Part shown: piece after piece, positions 16,678-24,633 of the stretch
Position numbering within the stretch: position 1 is the stretch's first letter
Layout of the letters: every line of letters begins with the position of its first letter
Source: Halobaculum saliterrae
Lineage (GTDB): Archaea; Halobacteriota; Halobacteria; Halobacteriales; Haloferacaceae
Length of the DNA stretch: 64,000 nt
Reading direction: 5' to 3'
Assembly: GCF_009831625.1 (NCBI RefSeq)
Contig: NZ_WUUS01000007.1
Span: 186,001-250,000 of the forward strand
The notes under the pieces: generated by a model
What the model saw: only the letters and a program-made list of their open reading frames with translations
What the model was told of the DNA's origin: nothing
Database searches by the model: none
Translations under genes and position numbers: made by a program

Positions 16678-17880
16678 ATGGAACGGGACGGCTGCAAGTT
16701 CAGACGTGACGTACTGAGGGGGGTCGGCGCGGCGGTCGCGGGCACTGGACTCGTCGGAGTGGCGAGCGCCGGTGGCCCGGAAACCGTCGAGGTCAACGTG
16801 GGGTACTCGGCCCCGAGCGGACTGCGGGCGGCACGGGCGGAGGCGGCGGCGGTGGTCCGCGAGTTCGCGTTCGACGCGCTCACGATCCGCGTGAGCGAGA
16901 ACGCGATCGCGGGGCTACGCCAGCGTCCGGACGTCCGCTACGTCGAGGCCAACGGAACGATGCACGCGATCCACCACCGCGACGGCCACGACGGCGGCCC
17001 CGGTGGCGGCGACGACGGCGGTTCGACGAGTCAGACGCTCCCGTGGGGAGTCGATCGGGTCGACGCCGAGACGGCCCACGCCAACGGCGACACCGGCGCC
17101 GGGGCGGACGTGGCGATCATCGACACCGGTATCGACTCCGACCACCCGGACCTGCAGGCGAACCTCGGGGAGGGGAAGGCGTTCGTGAAATGCAAGGGCG
17201 GGGACTGCAACGTCGCCTGGGACGACGACAACGACCACGGCACACACTGTGCGGGCATCGCGGACGCCGACGACAACGACGAGGGCGTCGTCGGCGTCTC
17301 CACGGAGGCGACGCTCCACGCGGTGAAGGTCCTCGACAAGCGCGGCTCCGGGAGCTTCTCCGACATCGCCGCCGGCATCGAGTACACCGCCGACCAGGGG
17401 TGGGACGTCGGCTCGCTCAGTCTCGGTGCCTCCTCCGGCTCCCAGACCGTGAAGGACGCCTGCACGTACGCCCACGACAGGGGTGTGCTCCTCGTCGCCG
17501 CGGCGGGTAACGACGGACCCTGTACGGACTGCGTGGGCTACCCCGCCGCCTACAGCGAGTGCATCGCGGTGGCCTCCTCCGCGAGCGACGACACGCTCTC
17601 GGACTTCTCCTCGACGGGTTCGGAGGTCGAGCTGATCGCTCCCGGGACCGACATCTACTCCACGATCCCGGGCGGCTACGACACCTTCTCGGGCACGTCG
17701 ATGGCCTGTCCGCACGTCTCGGGCGCGGCCACACACCTCATGGCGAACGGCTACACCAACGAGGAGGCCCGATCTCGGCTCAAGAGTACGGCCGAGGACG
17801 TCGGGCTCGCCGACAACGAGCAGGGAAGCGGGCTGCTCGACGCCGCCACGGCGCTGGGCTACGACTCCGGCGACGACTGA
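16678..17880 (+). CDS. Tat-exported subtilisin-like serine protease (halolysin-like, S8)
   Basis: A 400-residue secreted protease. The N-terminus has a twin-arginine signal (FRRDVLRGVGAAVAGTGLV, cleavage near residue 32), then an I9-type propeptide (about residues 36-95) and a His/Gly/Asp-rich linker. The catalytic triad is complete: Asp149 in AIIDTGIDSDHPDL, His187 in DHGTHCAG and Ser341 in SGTSMACP; Asn278 of the oxyanion hole is in AAAGNDG. Several Cys could form disulfides. Classical halolysins carry an extra C-terminal domain of over 100 residues; here the protein ends right after the catalytic domain. The next gene encodes a protease inhibitor-like protein. Confidence 0.94.
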   Translation: MERDGCKFRRDVLRGVGAAVAGTGLVGVASAGGPETVEVNVGYSAPSGLRAARAEAAAVVREFAFDALTIRVSENAIAGLRQRPDVRYVEANGTMHAIHHRDGHDGGPGGGDDGGSTSQTLPWGVDRVDAETAHANGDTGAGADVAIIDTGIDSDHPDLQANLGEGKAFVKCKGGDCNVAWDDDNDHGTHCAGIADADDNDEGVVGVSTEATLHAVKVLDKRGSGSFSDIAAGIEYTADQGWDVGSLSLGASSGSQTVKDACTYAHDRGVLLVAAAGNDGPCTDCVGYPAAYSECIAVASSASDDTLSDFSSTGSEVELIAPGTDIYSTIPGGYDTFSGTSMACPHVSGAATHLMANGYTNEEARSRLKSTAEDVGLADNEQGSGLLDAATALGYDSGDD

Positions 17881-17935
17881 CGGGCGGTCCGGCGACGACC
17901 CGTGGTTTCTTTTCGCGGCATACTGACTCGAAGGC

Positions 17936-18301
17936 ATGGCAGAAACGCTCGACGCGACGCTGACTGTCGCGCCGTCCGAGGACGGACTGACCCTCACACT
18001 GACGGTCGAGAACGTCGGGGACGGGGACGTCGACCTGTCGTTCCCGGACGGCCAACGAGCCGAGTTCGTCGCGGTCGACGCCGCCGGCGACGGCGACGGC
18101 GACGAGGTCTGGCGCTGGAGCGGGGGGAGGGCGTTCGCGATGGCGCTCGGGAGCGAGACGCTCGAACCCGGAGAGGCGGTGAACTACGAGGGGAACTGGG
18201 CGTCGCCGCCGCCGGGGGAGTACGAGGTAACCGGGTCGCTGGCGTCGACAGGCGCCGACGCCGACGCGTCGATGACCGTGGTCGTGCCGGACGGCGCATA
18301 A
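17936..18301 (+). CDS. BsuPI-type proteinase inhibitor-like protein
   Basis: A 121-residue all-beta protein that resembles the BsuPI (intracellular proteinase inhibitor) domain: LDATLTVAPSEDGLTLTLTVENVGDGDVDLSFPDGQRAEFVAVD, then EVWRWSGGRAFAMALGSETLEPGEAVNYEGNW and PPPGEYEVTGSLAS. BsuPI inhibits subtilisin inside Bacillus cells. This gene starts 55 bases after the halolysin stop codon on the same strand, so a role in keeping the protease inactive before export is an attractive inference. There is no signal peptide, so it acts in the cytoplasm. A TTTCTTTTCG stretch about 27 bases before the ATG suggests it also has its own promoter. Confidence 0.78.
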   Translation: MAETLDATLTVAPSEDGLTLTLTVENVGDGDVDLSFPDGQRAEFVAVDAAGDGDGDEVWRWSGGRAFAMALGSETLEPGEAVNYEGNWASPPPGEYEVTGSLASTGADADASMTVVVPDGA

Positions 18302-18336
18302 CGCGAGGGGTCCGTTCGAGCGCGGCTCGTGCGTCC

Positions 18337-18438
18337 TCAGTTGTTGCCGGCGGGCCGACCCAGCGAGACGTCGCGGTCGTTGATCCGGCGGATCGAGTCG
18401 GCTGCGTCTGCGTAGGCTGTCTGGCGGTACTGGTTCAT
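18337..18438 (-). CDS. 33-residue microprotein
   Basis: A short frame on the minus strand reads MNQYRQTAYADAADSIRRI, followed by a hydrophilic end with NDRDVSLGRP and NN. An A/T-rich box CTATTTCTTG (on the coding strand, 18461-18470) is centred about 27 bases before the ATG, as for other leaderless genes here. The helix-forming composition (AADSIRRI) and use of normal codons also favour a real gene. No family is known to me. It lies between the BsuPI gene and the epimerase gene, and has its own promoter. Confidence 0.5.
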   Translation of the reverse strand: MNQYRQTAYADAADSIRRINDRDVSLGRPAGNN

Positions 18439-18460
18439 ACTAACGTCTACGACCTCCGAC

Positions 18461-18470
18461 AAGAAATAGT
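18461..18470 (-). promoter_or_regulatory. Candidate promoter for the 33-residue microprotein
   Basis: CTATTTCTTG on the minus strand lies 23-32 bases before the ATG at 18438, inside a 40-base A/T-rich stretch between the epimerase stop codon and the microprotein. Confidence 0.45.
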
Positions 18471-18513
18471 TTTTCCACTAACGAGTAAATAGTTCATGCT
18501 CGATATCGAGCCC

Positions 18514-19449
18514 TCAACGCAGCTCTTCGAGCAGGTCCCGCGTCGCGGCGCGGACGGCGTCGTCGCTGGAGGCGGGCGGCTCCCAGCCGAGCGCGGCGAG
18601 CTTCTCGACGGAGAGGCGCATCTTGGGCACGTCGCCGGTCCAGCCGCGGTCGCCGCCGGTGTAGCTGTACTCGGGGTCGAGGCCCATCTCCTCGGCGACG
18701 ATGTCGGCGATGCGGTTGACCGATGTCGTGGTGCGCGAGCCGAGGTTGTACGTGTTGAGGTCGCGCTCGCCGTGCTCGACGACGTGGCACATCGCGTCGA
18801 CGCAGTCGGTGACGTGGAGGTACGACTTCTCCTGGCGGCCGTCGCCGAGGATCTCCAGTTCGTCGGGGTCGGCCTGCAGCTTCTGGATGAAGTCGGGGAC
18901 GACGTTGCCGCGCTGGTACGGGCCGACGATGTTCGCGAAGCGGTACACCCACGCGGTGAACCCGTAGCTCTTCGCGTACGTCGAGATGAGCGCCTCGTCG
19001 GCCAGCTTCGAGGAGCCGTAGATGCTGATCGGCTCCAGCGGGGCGTAGTCCTCCGGGGTGGGGCGGGGGGCCTCGCCGTAGACGGTCGAGGAGGAGGTGA
19101 ACGCGAGGTTCGAGACCCCGGCGGCCTCCATCGCCTCCAGGACGTTGTACGTCATCTCGGCGTTCTCCTCGAACAGCCGGCGGTCGTCGTCGAAGTTCGT
19201 GTCCGTGTACGCCGCGAGGTGGAACACGACGTCGAGGTCGGCCGTCACCGCCCCGCGCGTCTCCGCCTCGTCGGTCAGGTCGGCCTCGATCACGTCGACG
19301 CCGTCGGGGATCCGATCGCGATCGCCCTTCGAGAAGTCGTCGGCGACGCGCACGTCGGCGCCGTACTCGGACTGGAGGTGTCCCGCGAGGTGCGAGCCGA
19401 TCAGGCCGCCGCCGCCGGTGACGAGCGCGGCGGTTCCGGTCAAGTCCAT
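18514..19449 (-). CDS. NAD-dependent nucleotide-sugar epimerase/dehydratase
   Basis: A 311-residue extended short-chain dehydrogenase of the GalE/RmlB type. The Rossmann motif is TGGGGLIGSHLAGHL near the N-terminus, the catalytic Tyr-Lys is in IYGSSKLADE, with upstream Ser/Thr in FTSSSTVYGE, and substrate-binding parts include NIVGPYQRGNVVPDFI and the Asp-rich RGWTGDVPKMRLSVEKLAALGW typical of UDP-glucose epimerases. It interconverts nucleotide sugars for glycosylation of surface proteins or lipids. The exact sugar is not clear. It is a single gene in its strand context, ending 75 bases before the microprotein start. Confidence 0.9.
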   Translation of the reverse strand: MDLTGTAALVTGGGGLIGSHLAGHLQSEYGADVRVADDFSKGDRDRIPDGVDVIEADLTDEAETRGAVTADLDVVFHLAAYTDTNFDDDRRLFEENAEMTYNVLEAMEAAGVSNLAFTSSSTVYGEAPRPTPEDYAPLEPISIYGSSKLADEALISTYAKSYGFTAWVYRFANIVGPYQRGNVVPDFIQKLQADPDELEILGDGRQEKSYLHVTDCVDAMCHVVEHGERDLNTYNLGSRTTTSVNRIADIVAEEMGLDPEYSYTGGDRGWTGDVPKMRLSVEKLAALGWEPPASSDDAVRAATRDLLEELR

Positions 19450-19539
19450 GACGTTCTCGGGGTGAGCGCGCTGAAAAGGTCTTGCGGTCCGAGGTCCCGA
19501 CCGCGGTCGGGCGGACGGTTCGATCCCCCGTGCGGCCGG

Positions 19540-20472
19540 TCAGATCTCGTCGGCCGCAAGGGCTGCCAGCGGCTCGTCGATCCCGAGCAACTCGGCGCTG
19601 CGTTCCCACAGGCGGCGCTGTGCGCGCGGGTCCTGCGCCTCCGTGGAGGGCTTCTTCTCGCGACAGTCGGCGAAGTACCGCCCCGTCGCGTCCGCGACGT
19701 CGTCGGCGACCGCGAGGTACACCGCCGTCGCGGCGCCCTCCGCGGGCGTCGTCGCGAAGGGGAGCCGACCGAGCGCGCGGGCGACCCGCGAGAGCGGCCC
19801 CGGGAGGTCCCGGAGGAATCCCGATCCGGGGATCGCGCCGGGGTGGAAGCTGTTCGAGGTGACCTCGCGGTCGGAGGCGCGGAGGCGGCGGGCGAGCTCG
19901 GCGGCGAACTGCGCGTTCGCCAGCTTCGAGCGCTGGTAGGCGCCCCACGAGGAGAAGTCATCGACCGACTCGACCGCGTCGAGGTCGATCCGGTCCCCGC
20001 GGTGCGCCTCGGAGGAGGTGGTGACAACCCGGGCGTCGTCGGTCAGATCGTCGAGCAGCTCGGCGGTGAGCTGGTACGGCGCGAGGTGGTTCACGTGGAA
20101 CGTGTACTCGACGCCGAGGTCGGTGAGTCGCGCGTCGCGGAAGTAGCCGCCCGCGTTGTTGAGTAGGAGGTCGAGCCCGTCGTCGCCCGCGGCGTGTCGC
20201 GTCGCGTCCGCAAGTGCGCTCACCTCCTCGAGCTCGGCGAAGTCGGCGGCGACGAACTCGGCGGTGCCCTCGTTGACGCCGGCCTCGATCTCGTCGACCA
20301 CCGCCGACCCGGCCTCCCCGTCGCGGCCGTGAACGATCACGTGCGCCCCGAGCCGTCCCAGCGAGAGGGCCGCCTCCTTTCCGATCCCGCTGGTCGACCC
20401 GGTCACCAGCGCCGTCCTCCCGACCAGTCGTTCGTCGCCGACGCCGGCGATGTCCTCGGGGTAGTTGCGCAT
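19540..20472 (-). CDS. Short-chain dehydrogenase/reductase
   Basis: A 310-residue classical SDR, close in layout to retinol dehydrogenase/WW-domain oxidoreductase relatives. It has the cofactor motif TGSTSGIGKEAA, LLLNNAGGYF, catalytic Ser in VVTTSSEAHRG and the Tyr-Lys pair in YQRSKLANAQFAAEL. The residue after the second strand is Arg (HGRDGE), so NADP(H) is more likely than NAD(H). The start ATG at 20470-20472 gives a short lead-in before the first strand. Substrate unknown. Confidence 0.9.
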   Translation of the reverse strand: MRNYPEDIAGVGDERLVGRTALVTGSTSGIGKEAALSLGRLGAHVIVHGRDGEAGSAVVDEIEAGVNEGTAEFVAADFAELEEVSALADATRHAAGDDGLDLLLNNAGGYFRDARLTDLGVEYTFHVNHLAPYQLTAELLDDLTDDARVVTTSSEAHRGDRIDLDAVESVDDFSSWGAYQRSKLANAQFAAELARRLRASDREVTSNSFHPGAIPGSGFLRDLPGPLSRVARALGRLPFATTPAEGAATAVYLAVADDVADATGRYFADCREKKPSTEAQDPRAQRRLWERSAELLGIDEPLAALAADEI

Positions 20473-20520
20473 GTGCGTCAGAAGTGGCTCGGGTCGGAAA
20501 GCGCCATCGGCGGCGGTGAC

Positions 20521-20640
20521 GGGTCGGAGGGCTCGCTGCGCTCGGCGTTACGGGCCCTCTCTGCGGCTCGCCCACAAGCTCGGCGCACCTGTTCCGAGGG
20601 CTCGCTGCGCTCGCCCTCGCATGCGAAAGCGAACCGCCCT
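20521..20640. repeat. Intergenic GC-rich repeat cluster
   Basis: The 18-mer GAGGGCTCGCTGCGCTCG occurs twice, at 20527-20544 and 20596-20613, in the gap between two divergent genes. The second copy is flanked by CGAGGG and CCCTCG, which can pair. Its 13-base core is the exact reverse complement of a sequence at 23524-23536. Such small repeats are common between haloarchaeal genes and may act as terminators or as remnants of tiny mobile repeats. The cluster ends just before the promoter box of trm56. Confidence 0.65.
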
Positions 20641-20665
20641 TACGCGGGCGCGTCGTTCCCCACGT

Positions 20666-21256
20666 ATGAACGACGACGTCGTCGTCCTCCGGTACGGCCA
20701 CCGCCCCGGCCGGGACGACCGGATGACGACCCACGTGGGGCTCACGGCGCGTGCGCTCGGGGCCGATCGCGTGATCCTCCCGGACAACGCCGGACAGTCC
20801 GCCGAGACGATCCGCGACATCACGGACCGTTTCGGCGGGCCCTTCGCCGTCGAGTTGCGCGACGACCAGCGCGCGCTCACGCGCGACTGGGCGGGAACGG
20901 TCGTCCACCTCACGATGTACGGCGAGCGGGTACAGGACGTCGAGGCTGAGATCCGCGCGGACTCCGTCGACGATGGGACGCCCCTCCTCGTCGTGGTCGG
21001 CGGCGAGAAGGTCCCGTTCGACTTCTACGACGAGGCCGACTACAACGTCGGGGTGACGAACCAGCCCCACTCGGAGGTCGCCGGCCTCGCCGTCTTCCTC
21101 GACCGACTCTTCGAGGGCGAGGAGCTGGATCGGGAGTGGGCGAACGCCGAGCAGGTGGTGGTTCCGCAGGAGACCGGGAAGCGTGTGGTCGACCCCGAGG
21201 CGGCCGACGCGGAGCGCGTCGGGGACGGCGACGAGGACCGGGAAACCGAGACGTAG
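20666..21256 (+). CDS. trm56: tRNA (cytidine(56)-2'-O)-methyltransferase
   Basis: A 196-residue SPOUT-class enzyme (COG1303) that methylates the ribose of C56 in the T-loop of archaeal tRNA, using S-adenosylmethionine. Recognisable parts are the start VVVLRYGHRPGRDDRMTTHVGLTARALGA, VHLTMYGERVQD, and the SAM-binding trefoil knot LLVVVGGEKVPFDFYDEADYNVGVTNQPHSEVAGLAVFLDRLF. The acidic tail of about 30 residues is not conserved. A CCTTACG box centred about 26 bases before the ATG supports the start. Archaea use either this protein or a C/D-guide RNA for the same modification. Confidence 0.93.
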   Translation: MNDDVVVLRYGHRPGRDDRMTTHVGLTARALGADRVILPDNAGQSAETIRDITDRFGGPFAVELRDDQRALTRDWAGTVVHLTMYGERVQDVEAEIRADSVDDGTPLLVVVGGEKVPFDFYDEADYNVGVTNQPHSEVAGLAVFLDRLFEGEELDREWANAEQVVVPQETGKRVVDPEAADAERVGDGDEDRETET

Positions 21257-21333
21257 GTTCGGGAGAGACAGGGTCGGGAACCGTGAGAGGAACGCGAGTC
21301 CGCAGAACCGTTATCGCCGCCGCGACCGCCGAT

Positions 21334-21660
21334 TCAGTGGTCGTCCTCGCGCCACTTGTGGTCGCACTCGGTGCACGTGAAGAAGCGCGTCTCGGATTCG
21401 TCGGCCGAACGTATCTGCTTCATCTCGTAGCGCACGGTCTGCACCTCGTCGCACTCGGGACACTTCTGTTCGACCGTCGGCCCGATCTCGGACTGGTCCA
21501 TCTCGGAGACGTCGACGACGGTGCTACCCTCCTGTCCCTGGGTCGTCGTCATCGCCGCCTCGGTCGCCTCGTCCCGGAGCTCCTCGTACCCGCACGAGCC
21601 GCACACCCACGTGTCGCCGTCCGCCTTCATCATCGATCCGCACTCGTCGCAGAATTGCAT
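21334..21660 (-). CDS. tfs: Transcription factor S (TFS, TFIIS-like)
   Basis: A 108-residue RNA polymerase cleavage factor that rescues backtracked complexes. It has two zinc ribbons: N-terminal FCDECGSMMKADGDTWVCGSCGYE (like RpoM/RPB9) and C-terminal CPECDEVQTVRYEMKQIRSADESETRFFTCTECDHKW. The acidic hairpin Asp-Glu needed for cleavage is present as ADESE. The start was set at 21660 because the promoter box CTTAAG (21686-21691) is 28 bases upstream and because family members start MQFCDECGSMM; the in-frame ATG at 21684 would lie within the promoter. Confidence 0.94.
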   Translation of the reverse strand: MQFCDECGSMMKADGDTWVCGSCGYEELRDEATEAAMTTTQGQEGSTVVDVSEMDQSEIGPTVEQKCPECDEVQTVRYEMKQIRSADESETRFFTCTECDHKWREDDH

Positions 21661-21685
21661 GTCTCCGTGGTCCGCCGTCTTCATA

Positions 21686-21691
21686 CTTAAG
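21686..21691 (-). promoter_or_regulatory. TATA-type box of tfs
   Basis: CTTAAG, reading toward tfs, is centred 28 bases before ATG 21660. It shows that the tfs mRNA is probably leaderless and rules out the start at 21684. Confidence 0.55.
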
Positions 21692-21789
21692 CCCCGGGGT
21701 CTCCCCGGAAGGGCCTCGGACGCGACTATCGCCGGCCGAACGGCGACCGGCGACGCCGACCCGATCGGACGGCGAGCGCTCCCGTCCGG

Positions 21790-22044
21790 TCAGCCGTCCC
21801 CCTCGGACTGTCCGGGCTCACCGACGGCTTCGACCGGGAGGACGTTGTTGAGGTCGGCGTACAGGTCCTCGGGCGAGTCGAACGTCTCGCTGGGGCACTC
21901 GGCGACGTACTCGCCGAGGTTCCCGTCGCCGTCCGAGAACCGGAGCGTCACGTCGGAGAACCGCTCCGCCGCGTGATCCCGGGCGACGGGGTAGGTCAGT
22001 TCCTCGAACAGCGACTCCACCCGCGACAGTCTGACTGTCGTCAT
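21790..22044 (-). CDS. DUF5789-like small haloarchaeal protein
   Basis: An 84-residue acidic protein: VRLSRVESLFEELTYPVARDHAAERFSDVTLRFSDGDGNLGEYVAECPSE and a C-terminal helix (DLYADLNNVLPVEAVG). The compact alpha/beta layout with FEELTYPVAR and LRFSDGDGNLGE recalls the haloarchaeal family DUF5789. Function unknown. The ATG at 22042-22044 is used; the longer in-frame extension to 22266 runs into the low-GC region and is not protein-like. Confidence 0.75.
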   Translation of the reverse strand: MTTVRLSRVESLFEELTYPVARDHAAERFSDVTLRFSDGDGNLGEYVAECPSETFDSPEDLYADLNNVLPVEAVGEPGQSEGDG

Positions 22045-22587
22045 GTACGCCGTTACTACGTCGTCGGTGGATATCACTGTGGTGTCGGATCCCGGTCGTT
22101 CTGTAATCGGTCGGCGCTCGCTGGAGATTCGACTGATCTCACCCGTTCGAGGGAACGGTGCGCCGGCTACTCGATCGGTCGGTACCGTCGCTACGGACAG
22201 GGGACTCACGTATCGCTCAACACGGGAGAGCGACGTACCAGCACGATCCGAACCTACCAACTCCATGGCATAGAGAACGTGATGAATACGGGGGAGTCTT
22301 CATCCGCTGCTGCCCGAACGCGTCCTGCTGTAGGATGCATTGAGCAGCGAACCGCCCGATAACCTCGTCGCTTCGGGAAGCGGGAACGTGTCCGTCGTCG
22401 ACCGCGGCGACTAGGTCCTCGAACGGGGATGCGGTGGGGGGTCTCTTGCCCACGCCATCGCCGACAGTGAGGCGAGTTTCCAGCGAGACTCGGATACGGC
22501 CCATACGACCCTCGAACGGCGGTCGACCTCGACGGAGGTATACAATCCAGTGTCGTTGTCACGGACACCGATCCGTCATCGACCGGG

Positions 22588-23075
22588 TCACTTGAGACGA
22601 ACCGACGGACGGCTATCGAGGGCATCCATCATGCGCCTGTGGCTGACGTATCCGTCGTCGGAACGATCAAGCACTCGGTTGATCCTCTCCATCGCCTCCC
22701 ATAACCGCTCATTGGCGTCCTCGCGACAGCCGGCGGTGTCGAATCGATCGGTAGTCGAGAACTCATCCATCCCCGTCTTCAGCCTGAGTACCCATATCGG
22801 ATCGACTGGCCTGCCGGGACAGGCTCGCCTGCCGGAAACTCGGACAGGCTTGGTCTCCGCCCCGTACTCGGCCAACCGCTTGTACTCGATCCGTGAATCG
22901 GTCTGTTCGGTGATGCTCCACGATGTCGGCGGAAGTTCGGGCTTGAGTTCGTACACCAGTCGTCTCCCCTGATCGCCGCTCCTTGCGTTCAAGCACGGTA
23001 CAGCATGGCGTGTCTCGGCGATATCTCCGGGGACATATCCCCGATCTCGCGTTGTACTTTAGTGATATCTGACAT
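22588..23075 (-). pseudogene. Frameshifted remnant of an unknown protein gene
   Basis: Reading from ATG 23073-23075 gives a 28-residue start (MSDITKVQREIGDMSPEISP...) that stops at a TGA. Continuing in another frame from the same point gives a protein-like sequence to 22588, including LVYELKPELPPTSWSITEQ, SRIEYKRLAEYGAETKPV and WEAMERINRVLDRSDDGYVS. Neither part has a recognised domain. A single frameshift near 22985 would join them. Two overlapping small genes are an alternative reading. Confidence 0.35.
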
Positions 23076-23519
23076 CTGTAGTTCCCAGTGTGAGCGTATC
23101 ATCCTTTCCACCCCATCTGTTCCGTTCCGTGCTCAGGGAGAACCTGGTCGACGGCGTCACTGTTCTCTGATAGGTTCCCGTGTCTTCATGATGTCCTTCG
23201 GGACCGCTACACAGCCCAGCACAGCGATCGTAGTACCGATCACAGGAGTTGCGACTCGAGTCGAGAGTACCCGGACCACCACGGCGAGGATCGTCCGATC
23301 CGAACTCTCACGAGCCCACCCACGGAGTCAACACCGTATTCTGTTTGGGCCAGACTGAGCGGGGGATCGGATCACATGCTTCGGTGGCGACCCCCGTTTG
23401 GGGATCACAAATATCCGACGCTGAACTGGGTACTATCCGTTCCGGCGACGGTGTCTCGGTTACTCGGTAGCCGTACGGATGGTGAGTAGTTTCGCTAAGA
23501 ACGGGGAGTCTATCCACCG

Positions 23520-23655
23520 CGAGCGAGCGCAGCGAGCGAGCGGGCCAAGGAACCCTCGAAGCGCGGCGAAGCCACGCTGAGGGGGTGACGCGGTGCTTTT
23601 GATCCACATTTTGCAAGCGAGGAGCCGAAGGCTCCGAGCGCAGCAAAAGGTGGAT
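23520..23655. repeat. Cluster of hairpin-forming repeats
   Basis: Three structures follow each other. First, CGAGCGCAGCGAG (23524-23536) is the reverse complement of the core of the repeats at 20532-20544 and 20601-20613. Second, a hairpin from CCCTC (23553) to GAGGG (about 23583) has the inner stem GGC-GAA-GCC. Third, a nested hairpin spans 23602-23655: the outer arms ATCCACATTTTGC and GCAAAAGGTGGAT pair with one mismatch, and the inner stem GGAGCC-GAA-GGCTCC is perfect. The GAA loop recurs in the insertion at 4701-4717. This may be a small non-coding mobile repeat or a structured RNA. Confidence 0.6.
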
Positions 23656-23746
23656 GGTCAGACCCACCTACCGGCTGTTTCGGTCGAAGAACCGTCGGAT
23701 CGATCGAACTCCCACGGTGTCAACTGTTCCGCTCCGCCGTCGCGAC

Positions 23747-24523
23747 CTACTCGAAGTCGGGGTCCCGCTTGTTCACGAACGCGTCCATCCCCTCGCGCTG
23801 CTCCGGCGTTCCGAACAGTCCCGAGAAGACGCGCTGCTCGTACTCCAACCCCGCACCCAGCCCGGTCTCGTAGGACTGGTTGATCGCCTCCTTGGCCGCC
23901 GCGACGGCGAACTTCGGCTGGGCCGCGAGATCCGCGGTCAGGTCGGCGATCCGCGACTCCAGTTGGTCGTGAGCGACGACCTCTCCCACCATGCCGTACT
24001 CGTGGGCGTCGGTCGCGTCGATGCGGTCGCCGAAGAGGATCAGCCGCCGGGCGACCTCGTCGTTGACGAGTCGGGGGAGCCGCTGGGTACCGCCCCAGCC
24101 GGGGACGATCCCGAGGTCGATCTCGGTCTGGCCGAAGACGGCGTTCTCGGCGGCGACGCGGAGGTCACACGCGAGCGCGAGCTCGCAGCCGCCGCCGAAG
24201 GCGTAGCCGTTGACCGCGGCGATGGTGGGCGCGGGGAACGTCTCCAGCGAGCGCGCGATGTCGTGACCCAGTTCCGCGTACGCCTGCGCCTCGGGCGTGC
24301 CGAGGTCCTTCATGTAGCTGATGTCGGCGCCGGCGATGAACGCCTCATCGCCCGCGCCGGTGAGCACGAGCGCGCGCACGTCGGCGTCCTCCGCCTCCGC
24401 GACGGCGGACCGAAGCGCCTCCAACGTCTCGACGTTCAGGGCGTTGAGTTTGTCCGGACGGTCGATCGTGATCGTCGCGATCTCGTCGTCGATGTCGAGG
24501 ATGACGGTGTCTGATTCGGGCAC
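23747..24523 (-). CDS. Enoyl-CoA hydratase/isomerase (crotonase family)
   Basis: A 258-residue crotonase-fold enzyme that adds water to enoyl-CoA. The oxyanion-hole regions are FIAGADISYMKDLG and NGYAFGGGCELALACDLRVAAENAVFGQTEIDLGIVPGWGGTQRLPRLV; the glutamates in ELALACD and QTEIDLG sit at the usual catalytic positions. The C-terminal helix EYEQRVFSGLFGTPEQREGMDAFVNKRDPDF is typical. The start is taken as the GTG at 24521-24523, because the upstream in-frame stretch is Arg-rich and not conserved. It likely acts with the two acyl-CoA dehydrogenases of this window in beta-oxidation. Confidence 0.92.
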   Translation of the reverse strand: MPESDTVILDIDDEIATITIDRPDKLNALNVETLEALRSAVAEAEDADVRALVLTGAGDEAFIAGADISYMKDLGTPEAQAYAELGHDIARSLETFPAPTIAAVNGYAFGGGCELALACDLRVAAENAVFGQTEIDLGIVPGWGGTQRLPRLVNDEVARRLILFGDRIDATDAHEYGMVGEVVAHDQLESRIADLTADLAAQPKFAVAAAKEAINQSYETGLGAGLEYEQRVFSGLFGTPEQREGMDAFVNKRDPDFE

Positions 24524-24633
24524 GCCAGTCGCGTCGCGGCGTCGCGACCTAATCGTTTCCCCGGCGGCACCTCGCGGGGTCGCGTGCGCCGCAACCGGGA
24601 GGCCCAAATACTCCCGCTGGGAACTCCTCGGCG

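Larger units (their letters stand above)
22045..23746. other. Gene-poor, AT-richer stretch with decayed sequences
   Basis: These 1.7 kb hold no intact gene I can defend. Base composition drops (lines around 23041-23100 are about 47 percent GC), stop codons are frequent in all frames, and codon bias is weak. Readable fragments on the minus strand include a helix-rich piece near 22254-22500 (FEDLVAAVDDGHVPASRSDE), a frameshifted gene at 22588-23075 (own entry), and a one-helix membrane fragment ending at 23157 (TILAVVVRVLSTRVATPVIG). The right end carries hairpin repeats. This looks like the eroded remains of one or more acquired genes. Confidence 0.6.

Noticed and set aside
22254-22625. Minus-strand frames with protein-like bits such as FEDLVAAVDDGHVPASRSDE
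   Set aside because: No frame is intact, start codons and promoter are missing, and neither translation holds a recognised domain. Treated as part of the decayed stretch.
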